Assembly: GCF_004104075.1 (NCBI RefSeq)
Contig: NZ_QOVK01000005.1
Location: 62,001-126,000, forward strand
Direction: 5' to 3'
DNA length: 64,000 nucleotides
Source: Leeuwenhoekiella polynyae
Lineage (GTDB): Bacteria; Bacteroidota; Bacteroidia; Flavobacteriales; Flavobacteriaceae
The translations under genes and the position numbers were made by a program. The notes under the pieces were generated by a model, which made no database searches, was not told where the DNA came from, and saw only the letters and a list, made by a program, of their open reading frames with translations. Numbering within the stretch: position 1 is the first letter of the stretch; each line of letters starts with the position of its first letter. Positions 61,178-64,000 of the stretch are shown here, piece after piece.

Positions 61178-62047
61178 TTGAAGATGAAGTATTTTAAAAA
61201 TATACATACGCTACTAGCCATATTCTTTATGTTTTTAGTGGGTGTTGTTTTCGCGCAAAGCGAAAAACCAGATCCCGCGATTATAGAGGCGCAAGATTAT
61301 GTAGCTGAGGCAAATGATGACTTTGTTTCTAATGAATTTGCTGCTGCAGAATCTAGTTACAGAAAAGCTGTTGCTAAAGACCCTGCAAATACGACCGCAA
61401 AATACAATATGGGTAATAACTATTACCGAAACAAAAAATATGGTGAGGGTATGAACAGATATCTTCAGGCTGCTGAAGTAGCACAAACGAAGACTGAAAA
61501 GCATAAAGCGTTTCACAATTTGGGCAATGCGTTTTATCAGCAAAAAGATTACAAGAAAGCCGTAGAAGCATACAAAAATGCGCTGCGTAATGATCCTACA
61601 GATGAAGAAACCCGTTATAATTTAGCTCTAGCTAAAAAAGAAGAAGAGAAGAACGGTGGTGGCGGTGGTGACGACGATAAAGAAGATCAAAATCAGGATC
61701 AGAACGAAGATAAAAAAGATCAGGAAGGCGATGGTGATGATAAAGAAAGCGATGATGGCAAGCCAAAAGATTCTGATGATCAGGGAGATGAGAAGAAAGA
61801 TCAGGGCGACGATAAAAAAGACGATGAAGGAAAGCCTGAGGATAAAGATGGTGATCAGAAAGATAAGGGTAAAGATGGCGATAAAGAAAAAGAACAGCCT
61901 CAGCCACAACCGGGTCAGGGGCAGTTATCTCCTCAGCAAGTTAAAAGTTTGCTAGAGGCTATGAAAAACGAGGAAAATAAAGTACAGGATAAAATGAATG
62001 CTCAGAAAGTTAAAGGTGCTAAAGTTAAAACAGATAAAGACTGGTAA
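61178..62047 (+). CDS. batC: BatC, TPR protein with acidic-basic low-complexity region
   Basis: The 289-residue protein has a signal peptide (MKMKYFKNIHTLLAIFFMFL...FAQ), about three TPR repeats (residues 45-155; AAESSYRKAVAKDPANTTAKYNMGN, AYKNALRNDPTDEETRYNLA in anchors KAVAKDPANT and ALRNDPTDEE), then about 80 residues of Asp, Lys, Glu, Gln repeats, and a C-terminal segment ending QPQPGQGQLSPQQVKSLLEAMKN. This is typical of BatC. Frames opposite the low-complexity part are open only because of the repetitive codons. Confidence 0.92.
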   Translation: MKMKYFKNIHTLLAIFFMFLVGVVFAQSEKPDPAIIEAQDYVAEANDDFVSNEFAAAESSYRKAVAKDPANTTAKYNMGNNYYRNKKYGEGMNRYLQAAEVAQTKTEKHKAFHNLGNAFYQQKDYKKAVEAYKNALRNDPTDEETRYNLALAKKEEEKNGGGGGDDDKEDQNQDQNEDKKDQEGDGDDKESDDGKPKDSDDQGDEKKDQGDDKKDDEGKPEDKDGDQKDKGKDGDKEKEQPQPQPGQGQLSPQQVKSLLEAMKNEENKVQDKMNAQKVKGAKVKTDKDW

Positions 62048-62078
62048 GCTACAGCTGAGCGATAAAGCAGCAATTACG

Positions 62079-63824
62079 ATGAAGATGAAGTTAAAATTTT
62101 TGCTGATTGTCTTTTTTGCAGGCTTCTCTGCATACTCACAGGTAGCGTTTGATGCCGTAGTGAGTAAAGAAACATTGGGTGTTAATGAGCGCCTGCGTGT
62201 AGACTTTGAGATGAATAAAGATGGGGATAATTTTAGACCTCCCAGCTTTCAGGGATTTACAGTGGTAGGTGGTCCCAATCAGTCAATCAGCAAGCAATGG
62301 ATTAATGGGAAAGCAAGTTTTTCAAAAACATTCTCCTATTTTTTACAACCCAAAGCCACCGGAAAATTAAAAATAGGTCAGGCAGAGATAGAAATAGAAG
62401 GTACGGTTTACAAAACCATACCCATAGAGATCAATGTTACGGGTGCTGTAGATTTGCAGAAAGATCCTAACGATCCTCAAGTTGCCGCAACTGAAAATGT
62501 GCATTTGGTTGCTGAGGTTTCCAAATCTGACCCTTATTTGAACGAAGCTTTTACAGTGGTCTATAAGCTCTATGTTTCTCGTGAAACAGCTGTAAACGGC
62601 TGGAATGAGCTTGACGCACCTAAGTTTGCAGACTTTTGGAGTCAGAGTATAGATGAGAAACAATTTAAGGTTTATGATGGTTCGTTTAATGGGAAACCCT
62701 ATCGCTATGTGATCCTGAGAAGAACATTGCTCTATCCACAGAAAACAGGAGAATTAACTATTGAACCGCTCGCTTTAAATATTAATGTGGAAGCACCAAC
62801 TAATCGTAGAGATATCTTTGGGATGCGCATTACCAGACCGGCAAAAATTACTGTAACTGCTCCTACTCGCAAAGTCAATGTAAAAAGCCTGCCCGAAGAT
62901 GGTAAACCTGAAAGTTTTACAGGTGCTGTAGGTAGTTTTGATTTTGATGTAACTGCCAGCAAAACTAAACTGGATGCACAAGAAGCGCTTGATTTAACTT
63001 TAACAGCTAAAGGAAACGGGAATCTTAAGTTGTTCACCTTACCAAAACCAAAATTACCAAGTTCACTAGAAGTTTATGAGCCTGAGAATGATCAGGATGT
63101 TCGGGTTTCTCTGAATGGTATGGCAGGTTCAAATTCTGCACGATACACCATTGTTCCGCAACAAAAAGGAAATTATCCTATTCCGCCGATACGTTTTTCT
63201 TATTTTGATCCTTCTACAGAGCAATACAAGACATTGAGCAGTGATGAAATTATAATTGATGTAGAGAACGGTCCTGAAGTTTTAGCTTCAAACGATGATA
63301 ACAAAGTACCTGTTAAAGCTGTAAATCAATTCAATTATATAAAGTCTGATGCTAATCTGGTTGCTCAGAATAAGGATTCTTTTTTTGCGAGTACAACATT
63401 CTGGGGTATGCTGGCAACACCAGTTATTTTAATTCCGTTAGCGATTTTATTTGGAACTAAACGCAGAGCATATCAAAATGATGTAAAAGGGAACAGACTG
63501 CGTAAGGCAGATAAACTGGCTCGTAAATATCTGGGAGATGCCAAGAAAAGTCTGGGAGATCAGACCGCTTTCTATCTCGCCCTTGAAAAGTGTCTGCATA
63601 ATTTCTTAAAAGCTCGTCTCAATATACAGACTAGTGATATGAGTAAAGAGCGTATAAGTAAGTTGCTTCAAGAACGTGGTGCTACGGTTGAAACTACTGC
63701 AGATTTCCTGAAGCTTTTAGAAAGCTGCGAGTTTGCACGATATACACCATCAAGCAGTGATGCGATGCAACACGATTATGAGCAGGCTTCCCGTGTAATT
63801 TCTGAAATAGATAAACAGTTATGA
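62079..63824 (+). CDS. batD: BatD, large exported protein of the Bat operon
   Basis: The 581-residue protein has a signal peptide (MKMKLKFLLIVFFAGFSAYSQ); the ATG at 62079 is chosen for that reason over a frame beginning at 61998 inside batC. The exported part consists of BatD beta-sandwich repeats (VVSKETLGVNERLRVDFEM, VGGPNQSISKQWINGK), one membrane helix follows at about 450-472 (FWGMLATPVILIPLAILFG), and a cytoplasmic tail of helices resembles the tail of the earlier BatD-like protein. The stop overlaps batE by four bases (ATGA). Confidence 0.93.
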   Translation: MKMKLKFLLIVFFAGFSAYSQVAFDAVVSKETLGVNERLRVDFEMNKDGDNFRPPSFQGFTVVGGPNQSISKQWINGKASFSKTFSYFLQPKATGKLKIGQAEIEIEGTVYKTIPIEINVTGAVDLQKDPNDPQVAATENVHLVAEVSKSDPYLNEAFTVVYKLYVSRETAVNGWNELDAPKFADFWSQSIDEKQFKVYDGSFNGKPYRYVILRRTLLYPQKTGELTIEPLALNINVEAPTNRRDIFGMRITRPAKITVTAPTRKVNVKSLPEDGKPESFTGAVGSFDFDVTASKTKLDAQEALDLTLTAKGNGNLKLFTLPKPKLPSSLEVYEPENDQDVRVSLNGMAGSNSARYTIVPQQKGNYPIPPIRFSYFDPSTEQYKTLSSDEIIIDVENGPEVLASNDDNKVPVKAVNQFNYIKSDANLVAQNKDSFFASTTFWGMLATPVILIPLAILFGTKRRAYQNDVKGNRLRKADKLARKYLGDAKKSLGDQTAFYLALEKCLHNFLKARLNIQTSDMSKERISKLLQERGATVETTADFLKLLESCEFARYTPSSSDAMQHDYEQASRVISEIDKQL

Positions 63825-64000
63825 AAATACAGGGTTTAATGTCAAGATATAGCAGTATTTTAGTTGCGCTTGTTGTAGTGCTATGTGTTTTTTCAGCAAG
63901 TGCTCAGACTGCGCAACAATTGTTTGAGACTGGTAATTCACAATATGCGCAGAATAATTATGAAGAGGCAATTAAGAATTATGAGCAGGTTTTAGATGCC
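63821..64000 (+). CDS. batE: BatE, TPR-SH3 type protein, truncated by window end
   Basis: Only the first 60 residues are inside the window. They show a signal peptide (MKIQGLMSRYSSILVALVVV...SAQ) and the beginning of a TPR repeat, LFETGNSQYAQNNYEEAIKNYEQVL. Position directly after batD with an ATGA overlap supports BatE. The remainder lies past base 64000. Confidence 0.88.
   Translation, partial: MKIQGLMSRYSSILVALVVVLCVFSASAQTAQQLFETGNSQYAQNNYEEAIKNYEQVLDA

Noticed and set aside
61628-61955. Three long frames overlapping the end of batC
   Set aside because: They mirror the low-complexity Asp/Lys/Glu codons of BatC in other frames and have no independent features.
61998-62078. Earlier start for batD inside batC
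   Set aside because: The first 27 residues are lysine-rich readthrough of batC's end; the signal peptide begins at 62079.
1-64000. tRNA, rRNA, prophage, plasmid or transposase genes
   Set aside because: None was recognised on either strand by reading; no transposase, integrase or phage structural motif appears in the translated frames.

Overview
The window looks like chromosomal DNA of a marine-type member of the Flavobacteriaceae (Bacteroidota). The grounds are a complete Bat (aerotolerance) operon, OmpA proteins with calcium-binding thrombospondin type-3 repeats, small families typical of this group (DUF3570, DUF4266, DUF4382, IPExxxVDY), low G+C, starts without clear Shine-Dalgarno sites, and several upstream regions that fit the Bacteroidota promoter (-33 TTTG, about 19 bases, -7 TAnnTTTG). 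No rRNA, tRNA, prophage, transposase or CRISPR array was recognised. Genus is not assigned.

Layout. 0.3-2.7 kb: small membrane protein and a secreted M1 aminopeptidase. 2.9-5.8 kb: tight minus-strand operon thioredoxin - ApbE flavin transferase - DUF4266 mini-lipoprotein - DUF3570 outer-membrane protein; its biological role is, as far as I know, not established. 5.9-15.0 kb: AddB-like and AddA-like recombination nuclease/helicase subunits, separated by two tandem OmpA/TSP3 paralogues. 15.2-16.7 kb: superoxide dismutase, then a gene-free 0.9 kb carrying three tandem 136-base repeats that end in a strong hairpin. 16.7-21.0 kb: purF, PfkB kinase, RNase H, purN. 21.2-25.5 kb: acpP-fabF-rnc-IPExxxVDY-pyk. 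25.7-28.5 kb: dinB, Rossmann protein, CYTH phosphatase, YCII-like lipoprotein. 28.6-34.8 kb: RND efflux operon with its GbsR/MarR-type regulator and a perfect palindrome in the promoter. 34.9-43.0 kb: pbpC and a giant alpha-2-macroglobulin lipoprotein. 43.5-48.1 kb: CAP-domain lipoprotein, a candidate small RNA, monooxygenase, asparaginase-type hydrolase, 3-hydroxyanthranilate dioxygenase and an ALDH7-type dehydrogenase. 48.2-54.2 kb: zinc-ribbon and SPFH proteins resembling YdjG/YdjI, DUF2059, metallophosphatase, AlbA/Schlafen protein, a four-helix-bundle (S23-like) gene between inverted repeats, and an SDR. 54.4-64.0 kb: DUF4382 lipoprotein and the Bat operon (moxR, DUF58, BatD-like, batA, batB, batC, batD, start of batE).

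The most interesting parts are the ApbE/DUF4266/DUF3570 operon with an inverted repeat at its promoter, the A-B-A' 136-base repeat array, the four-helix-bundle gene bracketed by about 23-27 base inverted repeats, a GC-rich REP pair that splits moxR from DUF58, a three-hairpin candidate RNA at 44.2 kb, and a short repeat found directly behind two unrelated terminators. Everything below is from reading the sequence; no database search was run.
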